DNA of 46,845 bases, from IMG/VR virus record IMGVR_UViG_3300043398_000421, positions 1 through 46,845 of that record; one strand, given 5' to 3'. Every line of letters begins with the position of its first letter. The first letter of the stretch is position 1. Source of the stretch: a virus. A model generated the notes under the pieces. It made no database searches. It was not told the DNA's origin and worked only from the letters and a program-made list of their open reading frames with translations. The translations under genes and the position numbers were made by a program. Of this stretch, positions 14,930-24,437 are shown in pieces.

Positions 14930-15733
14930 GTGATTGTCCAGGACATCATTGACCTGATCGTCCCGCGGGTACTCGAAAGTAGCTCGAGTTTCCCGTCTGG
15001 ATTCTGGTCCACCGATGAGGTTGTCGGCTACGTGAACAAGGTCCAGCGGGACATGATCCTGAAGATGCAGGCTCTCAAGTCCCTGGGAGCGGTGGCGTCC
15101 AGCGTCGGGGTCCGACTCTACGCCGAACCGGCGGATTCCATGCAGTTGGACCGGATTGCGTTCGCGCAGCAGCCTCTCGTCCAGACGAACCGGTTGTCGC
15201 TGGATCTGGCAAACCCTGCGTGGCGGGGGGATACGGGACGCCCGCAACTCTTCCATCAGGACGAACTGCCGACGAAGACATTCGAGACGGACTACAAGCC
15301 CATCACGGGGATGGCGGGAACCGGGTACACGAACACCGGGAATTACGGAGTGCTTCGGGGAATGTCCGGCGCGTACACGTATACAGCGACGGGAGTTAAT
15401 GGGCCGTTTCGGCGGGCGTATGGGGCGCGGCCGTACCACAGCACAGGGGTGTCCGCCGTCGGGATGCTGCGACGGATGCTCACAGGGACAACGAATTTCG
15501 AGACCGTGCAGACCGTTCTGCCGGAGGCGGTCAGTTCGCCGCAGGACGTGCTCACGGTCCCTGCGTACATGAAGTGGTATCTGGCTTACGGAACCATGCA
15601 GGCCATGCTCAGCAAAGAAGGCGAAGGGCAGGATCTGCGGCGGGCGGCGTACTGCCAGTCGCGGTATCTGCGTGGGATAAACTTGTACCGGCGGCTCGTG
15701 AACGGGGCGCCGATCGGAGGGGGAGCGAAATGA
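14930..15733 (+). CDS. Phage adaptor-like structural protein, 267 aa
   Basis: GTG 14930, 3 bp after the stop of the previous gene; the GGGAGGGG before that stop can serve both. The N-terminus IVQDIIDLIVPRVLESSSSF, then GFWSTDEVVGYVNKVQRDMI, parallels the beginning of 14270 (helix, F-W-S, helix with N), suggesting a second adaptor copy. The middle is Gly/Thr/Tyr-rich beta, and the end has YMKWYLAYGTMQAMLSKEGEGQDLRRA, a helical segment also typical of such proteins. Role: ring protein at the head-tail joint, by analogy. Confidence 0.65.
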   Translation: MIVQDIIDLIVPRVLESSSSFPSGFWSTDEVVGYVNKVQRDMILKMQALKSLGAVASSVGVRLYAEPADSMQLDRIAFAQQPLVQTNRLSLDLANPAWRGDTGRPQLFHQDELPTKTFETDYKPITGMAGTGYTNTGNYGVLRGMSGAYTYTATGVNGPFRRAYGARPYHSTGVSAVGMLRRMLTGTTNFETVQTVLPEAVSSPQDVLTVPAYMKWYLAYGTMQAMLSKEGEGQDLRRAAYCQSRYLRGINLYRRLVNGAPIGGGAK

Positions 15734-15915
15734 GACTCCAGTGTGATGAATGCGGGAAGAGAGTAGATCTTGCGCCCAAGGAATCGTTTCGTAGGCCGGA
15801 AGGTGGTATTAAGCACATGTACCACTGTCCGGGATGCGGCATGCGGTGTATCGGCATCACCCACGATGAATGCGTGTATATGAGCGAGATTATTGAGGGC
15901 TTGACCCGTGGCTGA
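15730..15915 (+). CDS. Zinc ribbon protein, 61 aa
   Basis: ATG 15730 overlaps the upstream stop by 4 bp. The protein is MRLQCDECGKRVDL first, with a second pair HCPGCGMRC; C5, C8, C33, C36 form a C-x2-C...C-x2-C zinc ribbon, with an extra C40. No other domain. It could be a metal-bound nucleic-acid or protein-interaction module. Its position inside the virion cluster is odd for a regulator, so an assembly role is as likely. It overlaps the next gene by 8 bp. Confidence 0.7.
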   Translation: MRLQCDECGKRVDLAPKESFRRPEGGIKHMYHCPGCGMRCIGITHDECVYMSEIIEGLTRG

Positions 15916-16702
15916 AAATTTCACGTTCACTCCTGCGTGCCAGGAAGACATAAATTTCGGCTTCGCAGAGGTATCGACTCCGCTCCCAGACGGCACCACT
16001 GCGGACCTGAACAAAGTCAATATTTCCAACCTGTTCGAGCCCTACGCCGTCTCATATTCCGCGACGCCAACGTTCAACGTGCAGAACGGCACCTATCAGA
16101 CGATCGCGCTGACGGGGAACGTCACCTCTTCGACGATATCCGCGGGTTCGTATACGCTGCCGGACGGGACGATCCTTGTGCTGAATATCGTCCAGGACGG
16201 AACCGGCGGGCGCACGTTCGCCTTCCCGACCACGCTGACGAACTATGCCCAGATCAATACTCTTGTGGCGCAGACTGCGTCCATCGCCACGACGGTGGTG
16301 CTGATCTACCAGAGTTCGGTCTGGTCGTGTCTGTCGATTTCAACCGGCGGCAAGGTTGAGCGGCTGGTGGCCGGGGGCCGATCGCTGACATCGGGACAGT
16401 TCGCGCTTTCCGGTGGATGGGGAAGTACGGCGTCGGTGGGAAGTATTTCCGGGACGGACACGCGGGGCCGGTTCACTGTAACGAGCAGCGGAACGGGGCA
16501 GGGCGCGTCGCCGACGATCACGATTACGTTCCGTGACGGCGCGTTCTCGGCCGCGCCGTACGCGATCGTGAGCCGAAATGGAGGAAGCCAGTCGTCGGTG
16601 TTGCCGACGTGGACGACGACGACGACGACGATGGTGGCCACGTGGCCAGGGACGCCGATCGCAGCGCAAACTTTTTCCTTTGAGTACATCGTAGTCGGAT
16701 AA
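15908..16702 (+). CDS. Fibre or receptor-binding-like structural protein, 264 aa
   Basis: GTG 15908, inside the end of the preceding gene. The protein is dominated by beta strands with Thr/Ser/Gly (FNVQNGTYQTIALTGNVTSS, then FRDGAFSAAPYAIVSRNGG). The latter half (GRFTVTSSGTGQGASPTITITFRDGAF) resembles C-terminal head domains of phage fibre proteins that fold as a trimeric beta-structure. No catalytic motif. It may be a short tail fibre or the distal part of a composite fibre with 10168 and 19886. Confidence 0.65.
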   Translation: MAENFTFTPACQEDINFGFAEVSTPLPDGTTADLNKVNISNLFEPYAVSYSATPTFNVQNGTYQTIALTGNVTSSTISAGSYTLPDGTILVLNIVQDGTGGRTFAFPTTLTNYAQINTLVAQTASIATTVVLIYQSSVWSCLSISTGGKVERLVAGGRSLTSGQFALSGGWGSTASVGSISGTDTRGRFTVTSSGTGQGASPTITITFRDGAFSAAPYAIVSRNGGSQSSVLPTWTTTTTTMVATWPGTPIAAQTFSFEYIVVG

Positions 16703-16706
16703 ACGC

Positions 16707-19700
16707 ATGCCTACGTCCACCATCAATCTGGCGAACCGCGGGTTATTCCTCGCGACGCCGGGCGACGTGATTCCGGAGGGTGCGTACACCAATCTCCTGA
16801 ACATGACATCTAACAAAGATGTCTATATCGAGCCGCGCGGGGGGACGGACAGGATCAACGGGAGTCCACTTCCGGCCGCGGTTCATTCCCAGGGGCGGCT
16901 TGAAAACAGGACTGCGGCCTATCTCTACCAGGGCGCGAGCACCGCGCTCTACCGGAACTTTTCCAGTATCGAGACCGGCTACAGCGGGAACCCGCTGACA
17001 TTCAGGGAGGCGACGCCAGACCTGTCCACGGCGCCGCAGATCGCGGCCTTTGACTCGAACCGCAGGGACAAGGACAGCGGGACTGCCGTGACGGCGTTCG
17101 GCATTGCTGGGGCGATGGCCGTCGCCACGGCGGTTGCCGCGAGCGCCCAGACGAAGACGATTGACCTATTCGAATACACCACGAATGGCGCGATTCAGTC
17201 CGCGTGGGCCACCTCTAGCGCGACGATCACGACGACGACGGCGGACCCGGCGCAAGGCACGTACGCGGGCAATATCGCGATTGCCGGGGCGAGCACAACG
17301 GGCACCGCTACGCGGACCGTCAGTTTGAACCTGAATCAGTTCACGACTGCCGGCGACAGCGACGATTCGGACTGGATCAAGGTTTACCTGCGGACGGATG
17401 TCCCGACGAACCTGACGGAAATCCGCATCCTTTTCGATATCGATGCGTCCACGAACGATTTCCAGCACAACTACTACTGGAAGTCCGTTGTCGCCTCCAC
17501 CGCGGCCGGAGGCGCCGCGCTGATCCAAACGTCGTTTCAGGCCTACCAGGCCGGAGCGCAGACGGAAGTCCAGACGCTGAGCGATTTCACCGATACCCTG
17601 GGAACGACGCTGATCCCGCCGCAAATGAGCCTGGGTGTGAGCCAGTGGACCACGCTGTTCGTGAAGAAATCGGATTTTCAGAGGGTGGGGACAGCGAACA
17701 GGGACTGGGGCAATGTCGCCGCGATTCGTGTTGTCGTCATCACGGGGACGGGCGGCGCCGTGAACGTTGGCATCGACGGGATGGTGATGCAGGGCGGAAC
17801 AGAGCACAAACTCGCGGGAGAGTACGACTGGCTTTACCGCTACGAGAACGGGACGACTGGGACAGTAAGCCCGTTTTCCGCCGTGATGTCGGATCAGGTG
17901 ACGATCACCAAGACGGCCGCGACGGTGACGGTAACGAACCCGCGGGATACGCAGGCGACGTTCATCCAGCTTTACCGGCGCGGGGGCGATTTCCCGGAAG
18001 ACTGGTTCTTCGTGACGAGGCAGGCGGTCGCGGCTTGGACGGGAACCGTAACGATTACCGATGGCGTGTCCGACGACAGCCTCGGGGATCCCGCGGATCT
18101 GACCCAAGTCGAATTGTCCAACATGGACGTGGACACGGCCGCGCTGCCAACATCCATACAGAGGACGCTGGATAACGGCGGGTCGTACACGGACTATACG
18201 GCGCAGGCGCCGAGCGGGACGGTGCTGGTGGGCCCGTTGTCCACGATAGCGGACGGAGACTGGATTGCGATCGGGGCCGACCTGCCGTTTCGGAAGATTC
18301 TTCTCGTGGCGGGCGGGGTGAACACGACGACGACCACGATGGTCGTCCAGTACTGGAACGGCGTGGCGTGGACCGCGGTGGCGAATCTTTCGGACGGGAC
18401 AGCGGTGGGGACGGTTTCCATGGCGCAAACGGGGGTGGTTTCGTTCAGCTTCCCGGGCGATTGGGAGACCGTTTCGGTCAACAGCATCAGCGCGTACTAC
18501 ATCCGAATGAGTTCCACGGTTTCCGTCGATAGCCCGACATGGCTTGGCGTCCGCGTCGGGGCGACATTCATCGATGCGACGACGTGCGAAAACCATTTAG
18601 GGCGCCTATGGGTTGACGACACAGAGCACCCGGACAGGTTGTGGTATTCCGACAACCTCGAGCCTGAGCAGTTCTCGGAATCCAACTGGATCCCCGCCAC
18701 GGTTCAGGGCGATCCCGTGGTGCGGCCCTTCGCGCTGGACGAGCAGCTTTTCGCATTCACACAGCAGACCGTCAAGCGCGTCATCGGGCGCGATGCCGAA
18801 TCGTTCCAAGCTATCCCGACTGGGGCGAATCGTGGGCTATTTTCGAAGGCTGCGATCTGCAAAGGGGATACCCAGATCTTCTACCGCTCCTATGACGGGA
18901 TTTACTCCCTGAGCGCGAGTGGATACGAGACCAAGCTTTCTGACCAGATCGATCCGCTTTTCAATGGGCCGGCCGACAACACGGCTCCGAATCTTTACCA
19001 GGTGGACGGTTCTTACGCTTCGACGGAGACCATGTCCTTCTTCAACAAGAAGGTGCGGTTTGGCTACACGGCCACCAATGGGACGCGCTACGAACTCATC
19101 TACGACACGCTGATGAAGCGGTGGGAACCGACGGATCAGCCCGTGTGTTCGTATCTCACGATCGAGTCCGATGGGGACTTGTACTCCGGCAATAGCGATG
19201 GGTACGTTTACAACAGGGAAGTCGGCTTCACCGATGAAGGGACCGCGATCCCGTTCGACTTCACCACGCGGTATATGGATTTCGGCGCTCCGCAGGCGGA
19301 CAAGTACCTGACGGATGCGTTGCTGGATTGCGATCTTGGCGGCGCGGCCGTCACGGCATACCTGTCTTTCGATACCGGGAGTTCGCAGATCAGCCAGGCC
19401 ATCACGGGTACAGGGCGCCAGCGGATCAATATCCCGGTTCCCGAAGAAACGCTGGTGCAGAATGTCGCGCTCCGCGTGGCCGGCACAAACAACAGCGTGC
19501 GGGTGCGATTCTACAAGTTCACGATTGATTACATTCAGGGGCCGATGGCGGTCAAGCGCTTCGACACGATGGAGATGGATTTCGGGTATACCCGGTTCAA
19601 GTTCATCAGGCGCATGTGGATATCGGCGAATGCTCCCGGCGAAGTCACGATGAAGGTGTACGTGGACAATTCGCTGCAGCATACCGAAACGTTCAGCGCG

Positions 19701-19886
19701 TCGGTGCAGCAGGGATGGCAGAAGGTAGAGATCAAGTTCCCGCCTAATCTCAAAGGGAAGCTCTTCCGTTTCGTGTTCACATCGGAGACGGCTTTCCGGT
19801 TGTTCCTCAATCAGTCCGATATTGAATGGCATCCGCTGGCCGGAGAGCGGGGCTACCAGCGCGCACGGATCCAGGCGGTGGGCTGA
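16707..19886 (+). CDS. Large tail hub/nozzle-like structural protein (1,059 aa), P22 gp10/T7 gp12-like
   Basis: No Shine-Dalgarno site is apparent before ATG 16707. The N-terminus ([23 protein letters not shown]) and the region around residues 370-420 ([23 protein letters not shown]) recall the beta-propeller/stabilisation proteins that cap the tail of podoviruses. At about 630-760, [21 protein letters not shown] and later [10 protein letters not shown] are blades of that propeller. The C-terminus is a beta-sandwich with [15 protein letters not shown]. It shares its last base with the start of the collagen-like fibre gene (TGATG). The size is larger than T7 gp12 (about 790 aa). Confidence 0.72.
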   Translation: MPTSTINLANRGLFLATPGDVIPEGAYTNLLNMTSNKDVYIEPRGGTDRINGSPLPAAVHSQGRLENRTAAYLYQGASTALYRNFSSIETGYSGNPLTFREATPDLSTAPQIAAFDSNRRDKDSGTAVTAFGIAGAMAVATAVAASAQTKTIDLFEYTTNGAIQSAWATSSATITTTTADPAQGTYAGNIAIAGASTTGTATRTVSLNLNQFTTAGDSDDSDWIKVYLRTDVPTNLTEIRILFDIDASTNDFQHNYYWKSVVASTAAGGAALIQTSFQAYQAGAQTEVQTLSDFTDTLGTTLIPPQMSLGVSQWTTLFVKKSDFQRVGTANRDWGNVAAIRVVVITGTGGAVNVGIDGMVMQGGTEHKLAGEYDWLYRYENGTTGTVSPFSAVMSDQVTITKTAATVTVTNPRDTQATFIQLYRRGGDFPEDWFFVTRQAVAAWTGTVTITDGVSDDSLGDPADLTQVELSNMDVDTAALPTSIQRTLDNGGSYTDYTAQAPSGTVLVGPLSTIADGDWIAIGADLPFRKILLVAGGVNTTTTTMVVQYWNGVAWTAVANLSDGTAVGTVSMAQTGVVSFSFPGDWETVSVNSISAYYIRMSSTVSVDSPTWLGVRVGATFIDATTCENHLGRLWVDDTEHPDRLWYSDNLEPEQFSESNWIPATVQGDPVVRPFALDEQLFAFTQQTVKRVIGRDAESFQAIPTGANRGLFSKAAICKGDTQIFYRSYDGIYSLSASGYETKLSDQIDPLFNGPADNTAPNLYQVDGSYASTETMSFFNKKVRFGYTATNGTRYELIYDTLMKRWEPTDQPVCSYLTIESDGDLYSGNSDGYVYNREVGFTDEGTAIPFDFTTRYMDFGAPQADKYLTDALLDCDLGGAAVTAYLSFDTGSSQISQAITGTGRQRINIPVPEETLVQNVALRVAGTNNSVRVRFYKFTIDYIQGPMAVKRFDTMEMDFGYTRFKFIRRMWISANAPGEVTMKVYVDNSLQHTETFSASVQQGWQKVEIKFPPNLKGKLFRFVFTSETAFRLFLNQSDIEWHPLAGERGYQRARIQAVG

Positions 19887-21247
19887 TGCCGGTAATCAGG
19901 CGGCAACAGGGGACGAACGGATACTACCAAGTGCGTCCGCTGGAGCGCTCTCAAGAGATCCAGGAACTGCAAGAGAGCCTGCGGCTCGCCCATGAAGACA
20001 CCAACGCGGCGTTCCGGAAGATCTGCGACCGGCTGGATGAACTCGAGCGGCTGGAATACGTGGACCCCGATCCGAACGTGACGGAAGAGCAACTTCCCGA
20101 AACCCCGCCGATCGGCTGGCTGCAGCAGATCAATTACCTGGGACAAGCGGGGACGTTGAGCGGACTTCGTGGGCCGTCAGGTCCATCGGGGCCGAGCGGT
20201 CCCTCTGGTCCAAGCGGACCTACCGGCCCGACGGGGCCAACTGGTCCTACCGGGCCAACGGGGCCGTCAGGCCCATCGGGGCCGAGTGGTCCCACCGGGA
20301 ATAACTTCTGGACGGAGTACGGCCCGGGCGACGGCATCTACAACAACAACACGAACGGGACCGTTAACATCCTCAGCACGCTGACGGCGGAAGCGCACGT
20401 TCACGCCGGAACTACTGTGCAGATGTCGGGGATTATCGGGCAGAGCCCGGCCGTTACCGTCACGAGATACCTGGGGATCAACGAGGCTGGCGATGTGGGG
20501 TTTACCGGTTCTGGTGGCGGCGCCACAGGACCTACCGGACCGACGGGTCCATCAGGCCCATCGGGGCCTTCAGGCCCAAGCGGGCCGGCGGGAGACGGAT
20601 ATTGGGAGCCGTACGGCGTCGATGACGCCATCGTCAACAACAACGGAGACACGATTTACGTCACCTACGGCGTGAACGTGATTAGTGATGGGCCGGTTCC
20701 GTATTTGACGCTTAGTTCAACCACGGCGGAGAATGCCGCTCAAGCGGTTATTGGGGCATACCTGCCATCGGTCACTCCGGGCGACCCTCCCACTACAACC
20801 TACTGGCGGCTCGGTTCCGGTGAAGACCCTGATGATATTCCGTTTGCTATTCAACTGTCCGACGCCGGGATGGGGCAGTACTTCAACGCGGATGATGCCA
20901 ATATTGAATTTGTTGGTGGCTATATCTATGTAAACGATAGTGGCCAAGGCGTTCGCGTTGTGGTCGATGGCGGGATCGGCACGGAAGACACGGCTGTGAG
21001 GTTTGACCCCGATGTTGTGTTCTACGGTACGGGAGACCCCAGTGGTTTAGGCCAACTCGCCTACCTCATCGGGGACTACGACTCGCTTTCCTATATTAGC
21101 GACGACCCGAATTTCTCTGTTCAGACCACACTGAACCTGACCTATAACGATTTCGGGACTACCGCGCAGGCAGATGTGTGGGCGGTTAAAATCTTCATCA
21201 ACGAGACAAATTACGTCTACGCCTTGACGCTGGGCGGCATATTTTAG
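19886..21247 (+). CDS. Collagen-repeat tail fibre protein (453 aa)
   Basis: ATG 19886 shares its A with the TGA of the preceding gene. Residues about 20-75 form a charged coiled coil ([30 protein letters not shown]). Two blocks of Gly-Pro-Ser/Thr triplets follow, about 95-139 and 213-235, each followed by a beta-rich module with related starts ([15 protein letters not shown] and [15 protein letters not shown]). The C-terminal 200 residues are a globular beta-domain that may contact the receptor. Such coiled-coil plus collagen plus head layouts are known for phage side fibres, where the triplets trimerise. The repeats are DNA-level direct repeats (ggtcc/gggcc-rich), so copy number can vary. 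Confidence 0.82.
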   Translation: MPVIRRQQGTNGYYQVRPLERSQEIQELQESLRLAHEDTNAAFRKICDRLDELERLEYVDPDPNVTEEQLPETPPIGWLQQINYLGQAGTLSGLRGPSGPSGPSGPSGPSGPTGPTGPTGPTGPTGPSGPSGPSGPTGNNFWTEYGPGDGIYNNNTNGTVNILSTLTAEAHVHAGTTVQMSGIIGQSPAVTVTRYLGINEAGDVGFTGSGGGATGPTGPTGPSGPSGPSGPSGPAGDGYWEPYGVDDAIVNNNGDTIYVTYGVNVISDGPVPYLTLSSTTAENAAQAVIGAYLPSVTPGDPPTTTYWRLGSGEDPDDIPFAIQLSDAGMGQYFNADDANIEFVGGYIYVNDSGQGVRVVVDGGIGTEDTAVRFDPDVVFYGTGDPSGLGQLAYLIGDYDSLSYISDDPNFSVQTTLNLTYNDFGTTAQADVWAVKIFINETNYVYALTLGGIF

Positions 21248-21264
21248 ACCCTGGGAGCATGTCC

Positions 21265-21546
21265 ATGAATGAGATCAATGAACCAACCGTCAACATTTCC
21301 CGCGAAGATCAAATCAGGATCGCGCTTGCATGGGACGACCTGACATGTGAGCTAGACGGGCCGTCCAAGCTGGCGGTCAAAGCCACGTACGATTCGTTGC
21401 CGAATCAAATGAAGCACAGGATGCGGCGCGTCGAGGTTCCAGGAGGGCCCGGGGGCTCCGGTAATCGGCAGGAGCCCCGTATCGGGCCGTTCAGGGTCGC
21501 GCCAAAGGAGCCCATGCCGCCGTCGCCGTTGACCGGCAACGGATAA
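21265..21546 (+). CDS. Hypothetical protein, 93 aa
   Basis: I prefer ATG 21265 over 21259: GGGAG (21253-21257) is 7 nt from the former but adjacent to the latter. The N-terminal helical part (ISREDQIRIALAWDDLTCELDGPSKLAVKATYDSLPNQM) is acidic; the C-terminus is a Pro/Gly-rich disordered tail. No family. Position between fibre and internal-virion genes suggests a structural accessory. Confidence 0.55.
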   Translation: MNEINEPTVNISREDQIRIALAWDDLTCELDGPSKLAVKATYDSLPNQMKHRMRRVEVPGGPGGSGNRQEPRIGPFRVAPKEPMPPSPLTGNG

Positions 21547-21566
21547 TCGAATCAGCGGGAGGGATT

Positions 21567-22220
21567 ATGGGTCTATTCGGAGGCGGAACAGCCAAGGAAG
21601 GGAAGGCGATGGAGCGGCAGGCGGCATCGCGCTACTCGCAATTGGCGGACTCGCTGTCTTCATTGGCGGCACCGCAGCGAAGCCAGGTCTCGGACTACTA
21701 CTCCAGCATCATTAAGGGTGGCCCCGAGGCATCGCGCGTTACGGCCCCGGAAGTCGCCGACCTCAAGCGGCAGTACGCTGGCCTGGACCAGCAGATTCGC
21801 GACAAGTTGCCTGCCGGCGGGGCGCAGCAACGCGCAAGAATGCAGTTGGTAGCGCAGCGGCCAGGGGCCATCTCCGCGCTTCGACAGCGCAAGGTGGAGG
21901 AGGCGCTCCGCGGGCTGTCCCAGCTTTCTCAGGCCAATACTTCCGGCGCCCTCGCGGCCAATCAGGGTGTTTCGAGTTCTGCTCGTAATTTCATGGACTT
22001 GGCGGAGAAAGAGCGTAGCCAATGGACGAACCTTCTCGGCGGGTTGGGCATGGCGTTGGGACAGCAGGCGATCGGCGGGATATTCTCGTCTGGGCCCAAA
22101 AAGCTTCCATCCAAAGTACAGTCGATCCCGATTCCGGGTGTCCCTGTCCCGGCGCAACTCCCTTCTGGGTTGCCTGACTGGCTCACGTCAATCCCGTCGT
22201 TCGGATTGCCGTCTTACTAA
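21567..22220 (+). CDS. Probable internal virion/ejection protein, 217 aa
   Basis: GGAGGG precedes ATG 21567. It begins MGLFGGG, a hydrophobic/Gly start often seen in phage virion membrane-interacting proteins; the middle is a long Ala/Arg/Gln-rich helix (LKRQYAGLDQQIRDKLPAGGAQQRARMQ), and the C-terminus is Pro-rich with a small hydrophobic stretch (LLGGLGMALGQQAIGGIFSSG) that may insert in membranes. This resembles the small ejected proteins of podoviruses, but no family is secured. It precedes two further proteins of the same predicted class. Confidence 0.55.
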   Translation: MGLFGGGTAKEGKAMERQAASRYSQLADSLSSLAAPQRSQVSDYYSSIIKGGPEASRVTAPEVADLKRQYAGLDQQIRDKLPAGGAQQRARMQLVAQRPGAISALRQRKVEEALRGLSQLSQANTSGALAANQGVSSSARNFMDLAEKERSQWTNLLGGLGMALGQQAIGGIFSSGPKKLPSKVQSIPIPGVPVPAQLPSGLPDWLTSIPSFGLPSY

Positions 22221-22235
22221 GGATAGCCAAGAATC

Positions 22236-24380
22236 ATGTCTTTACCGCAAGCATTCGGGACGCTGTTCGAGGGTTACCTGAACGGACGCCAGCACGCGCT
22301 GGACCAGCAGTCGAAATTGAAGGCCGAGGAACGGGCGGCGCTCAATAATAGGGCCAGCCTCTTGGTCAAGATGATGCAGGAGTATCCCGCGACGGAATAC
22401 AAAGAGGTGCTGGGCAAGTCCCTGGTGGAAACCCTCGACGCGATTGATTCCGACGGCAAGCGTAGCGCGAAGCAAAAACCAAATGGCCTGGGATCCATGT
22501 TCCGGGGATTCTTCGGGATACAACCCAAAGAACAGGCCTCTCATCCACTGCAATCGATCGCGGAAGTCATGAAAGAGGCGGAACGGCAACGCCAGGCGCA
22601 CGCCGCGGCCACCGGAGCTATGGGCTCGGTTGCGGGTAGCGGACAGGGCCGCGGTGGGCCACCAGTGCGCCCGCAGGTGCGCGGGACGCCGGAGGGGCCA
22701 TCGCCAACGGACCCAGGACAGGGCGACTTCCTTGGCCGGGCAGTAGAAGAGCCTGCTCCGCCGCGGGCCGTCATGACGCCACAGCACGTCCGGCTTGGGG
22801 ACGCTGAGTACCAAGCGACTCCCGTCGTCACGTCGCCGGCGCTTCGGGCCTACTCGGGCGCTAGTCCCGACGCACGCGGAGACGCAATGGCGCAGCAGTC
22901 GCCCCATCCTGAAGACACGTCGCCAGATCTCGCGGACTACTACGCGGGCCGATCCATGTCCGTTCCGCCGCTTTCCGCTGCCCCCGATATGGGAGGCCTC
23001 GCTCGCCCATCCGGGATGGAGAGAGACGACGCCTCGCTTCCGCAGCGTAGCCCCATTGTCGAGAACTATCTCCAGAAGGCCCGGCCGTCATTCGGTATCC
23101 CACGCTCTGCTCCGCGCCCGCAGCCGATGGGGGGGCATAGTCACGCCGACAGCGAAGCCGAGATCATCCGCAGAAACACCGGATATGGCGGATTCCGCGA
23201 CGAAGAGGCGATTAAGCGCGGGATGGCCGCGCTCCAGGGGCAGCACAAAGCGGAGTCGGACATTTACGGCGATGAATTGGACGAGTGGATGGGCAGCGTC
23301 ATCCAGCGCACGGGACAGTTCGTCTCCGGGCTTCCCGGGGATCAACGGTCGTTTACGCGCCTCATGTCAGAACATCCCCAGTTCGCGCAGGTGATGACGG
23401 AACTGCAGGCGGTGGACCCCAAGGTATTCGAGTCGTTCCGGACGAGCGGGCTTTTCTCGGATTATCAAGGCCAGGGCTTCCAGAAGCCTGACCCCATGGG
23501 CGCACTGGACCAGCAGATCGTGGACGAGGGGCGTGATGCCGGGAAAACCGGGATCCAGATCAGGCAGGAGCGCGAAGCTGCGGGAGCCCCGCTTGACCAG
23601 CAATGGAAGGCGCGTGTCGTCAACGACTACGTGAAGAACGGGTTATCGCCGGACCAGGCCAACCTCAAGTGGGAGGCGTCCAAGAATGTCCGGGATGCGG
23701 CGGCGCTTGCACTGGCTCAAGCGAAAGGTATCCCACTGCACCAGGCGGTTGCCGAAATGGAAAGCGCGTCAAGGGCGAAGCCGATGTCCGAGGTGGTATT
23801 CGACGCGTACATGGCGAAGAACGGCGGCAACGCCATCGCTGCATACCGGGAATACAAGGCCGCAGACGATACTCCGGAAGACGCAACGAAGCGCAGGAAG
23901 AACCAGCTACTTGAGGGGTTGGTGAAGCAGTACGGCGAAACGCCGGCTGGTATCTCGAGAGCCCTGCGTGAAGTGGACGCGATCGGAGACAGGCCGGACC
24001 TGCAGCGCGTCGTGGCGGTAGACCCTGAGACCAAGATGAGCGTATTCGCTTTCATCAATCCGCTCAACCCCGGGAGACCGATCTATACGAAAGTTCTGTC
24101 GCCCGATCAGCCAAACCTTGATCAATGGACCGAAACGGTCCAAGTCCTAGACGGAGAGCGAGACGAAACAGGAAAGATCCGTCCGGGGCTGGGGGTTTTA
24201 GTCCCACGAAAGCAGTACAGCGCAGCCAAAATCATAGACGGGCTCAAAAAACAGACGCTTCGGCGCGATCAGGCGGAAACGATGGCGACGACTCTGAGAG
24301 ACGCGGACCCGAACTCGGCGGCAGCAAGGCAGATTTTCGACTTCATAGACAATCCGGCATCAACGATAGACCGGCCGTAA
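22236..24380 (+). CDS. Probable internal virion protein, 714 aa
   Basis: AGGA upstream of ATG 22236 is a weak ribosome site. The N-terminal 90 residues are helical and basic/acidic (LDQQSKLKAEERAALNNRASLL), followed by a long Pro/Arg-rich disordered part (about 110-290) and a mostly helical C-terminal half (DQQIVDEGRDAGKTGIQIRQEREAAG; then KNGGNAIAAYREYKAADDTPED). No catalytic motif or lytic transglycosylase signature found. The order small ejection-like protein, this protein, giant polyvalent protein fits the ejected proteins of podoviruses, so a role in DNA delivery is inferred. Confidence 0.55.
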   Translation: MSLPQAFGTLFEGYLNGRQHALDQQSKLKAEERAALNNRASLLVKMMQEYPATEYKEVLGKSLVETLDAIDSDGKRSAKQKPNGLGSMFRGFFGIQPKEQASHPLQSIAEVMKEAERQRQAHAAATGAMGSVAGSGQGRGGPPVRPQVRGTPEGPSPTDPGQGDFLGRAVEEPAPPRAVMTPQHVRLGDAEYQATPVVTSPALRAYSGASPDARGDAMAQQSPHPEDTSPDLADYYAGRSMSVPPLSAAPDMGGLARPSGMERDDASLPQRSPIVENYLQKARPSFGIPRSAPRPQPMGGHSHADSEAEIIRRNTGYGGFRDEEAIKRGMAALQGQHKAESDIYGDELDEWMGSVIQRTGQFVSGLPGDQRSFTRLMSEHPQFAQVMTELQAVDPKVFESFRTSGLFSDYQGQGFQKPDPMGALDQQIVDEGRDAGKTGIQIRQEREAAGAPLDQQWKARVVNDYVKNGLSPDQANLKWEASKNVRDAAALALAQAKGIPLHQAVAEMESASRAKPMSEVVFDAYMAKNGGNAIAAYREYKAADDTPEDATKRRKNQLLEGLVKQYGETPAGISRALREVDAIGDRPDLQRVVAVDPETKMSVFAFINPLNPGRPIYTKVLSPDQPNLDQWTETVQVLDGERDETGKIRPGLGVLVPRKQYSAAKIIDGLKKQTLRRDQAETMATTLRDADPNSAAARQIFDFIDNPASTIDRP

Positions 24381-24425
24381 GTCGGGCACCAAATCGCGGG
24401 CAACGGTCCGCGTTGCTGGAATGGA

Positions 24426-24431
24426 TACAAT
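24426..24431 (+). promoter_or_regulatory. Possible -10 element for a leaderless transcript of the giant gene
   Basis: TACAAT (5 of 6 matches to TATAAT) ends 6 nt before ATG 24438, so transcription would begin at the start codon. Only weak AAGG lies close to the ATG, too close for a normal ribosome site. No TTGACA-like -35. Confidence 0.3.
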
Positions 24432-24437
24432 TAAGGC

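Noticed and set aside
14264-15439. Minus-strand frame of 391 codons over adaptor genes
   Set aside because: Fully antisense to two well-supported structural genes, Arg/His-rich, no domain; shadow.
17166-18596. Minus-strand frame of 476 codons
   Set aside because: Antisense to the tail hub gene; Arg/Val/His-rich composition without fold-like periodicity.
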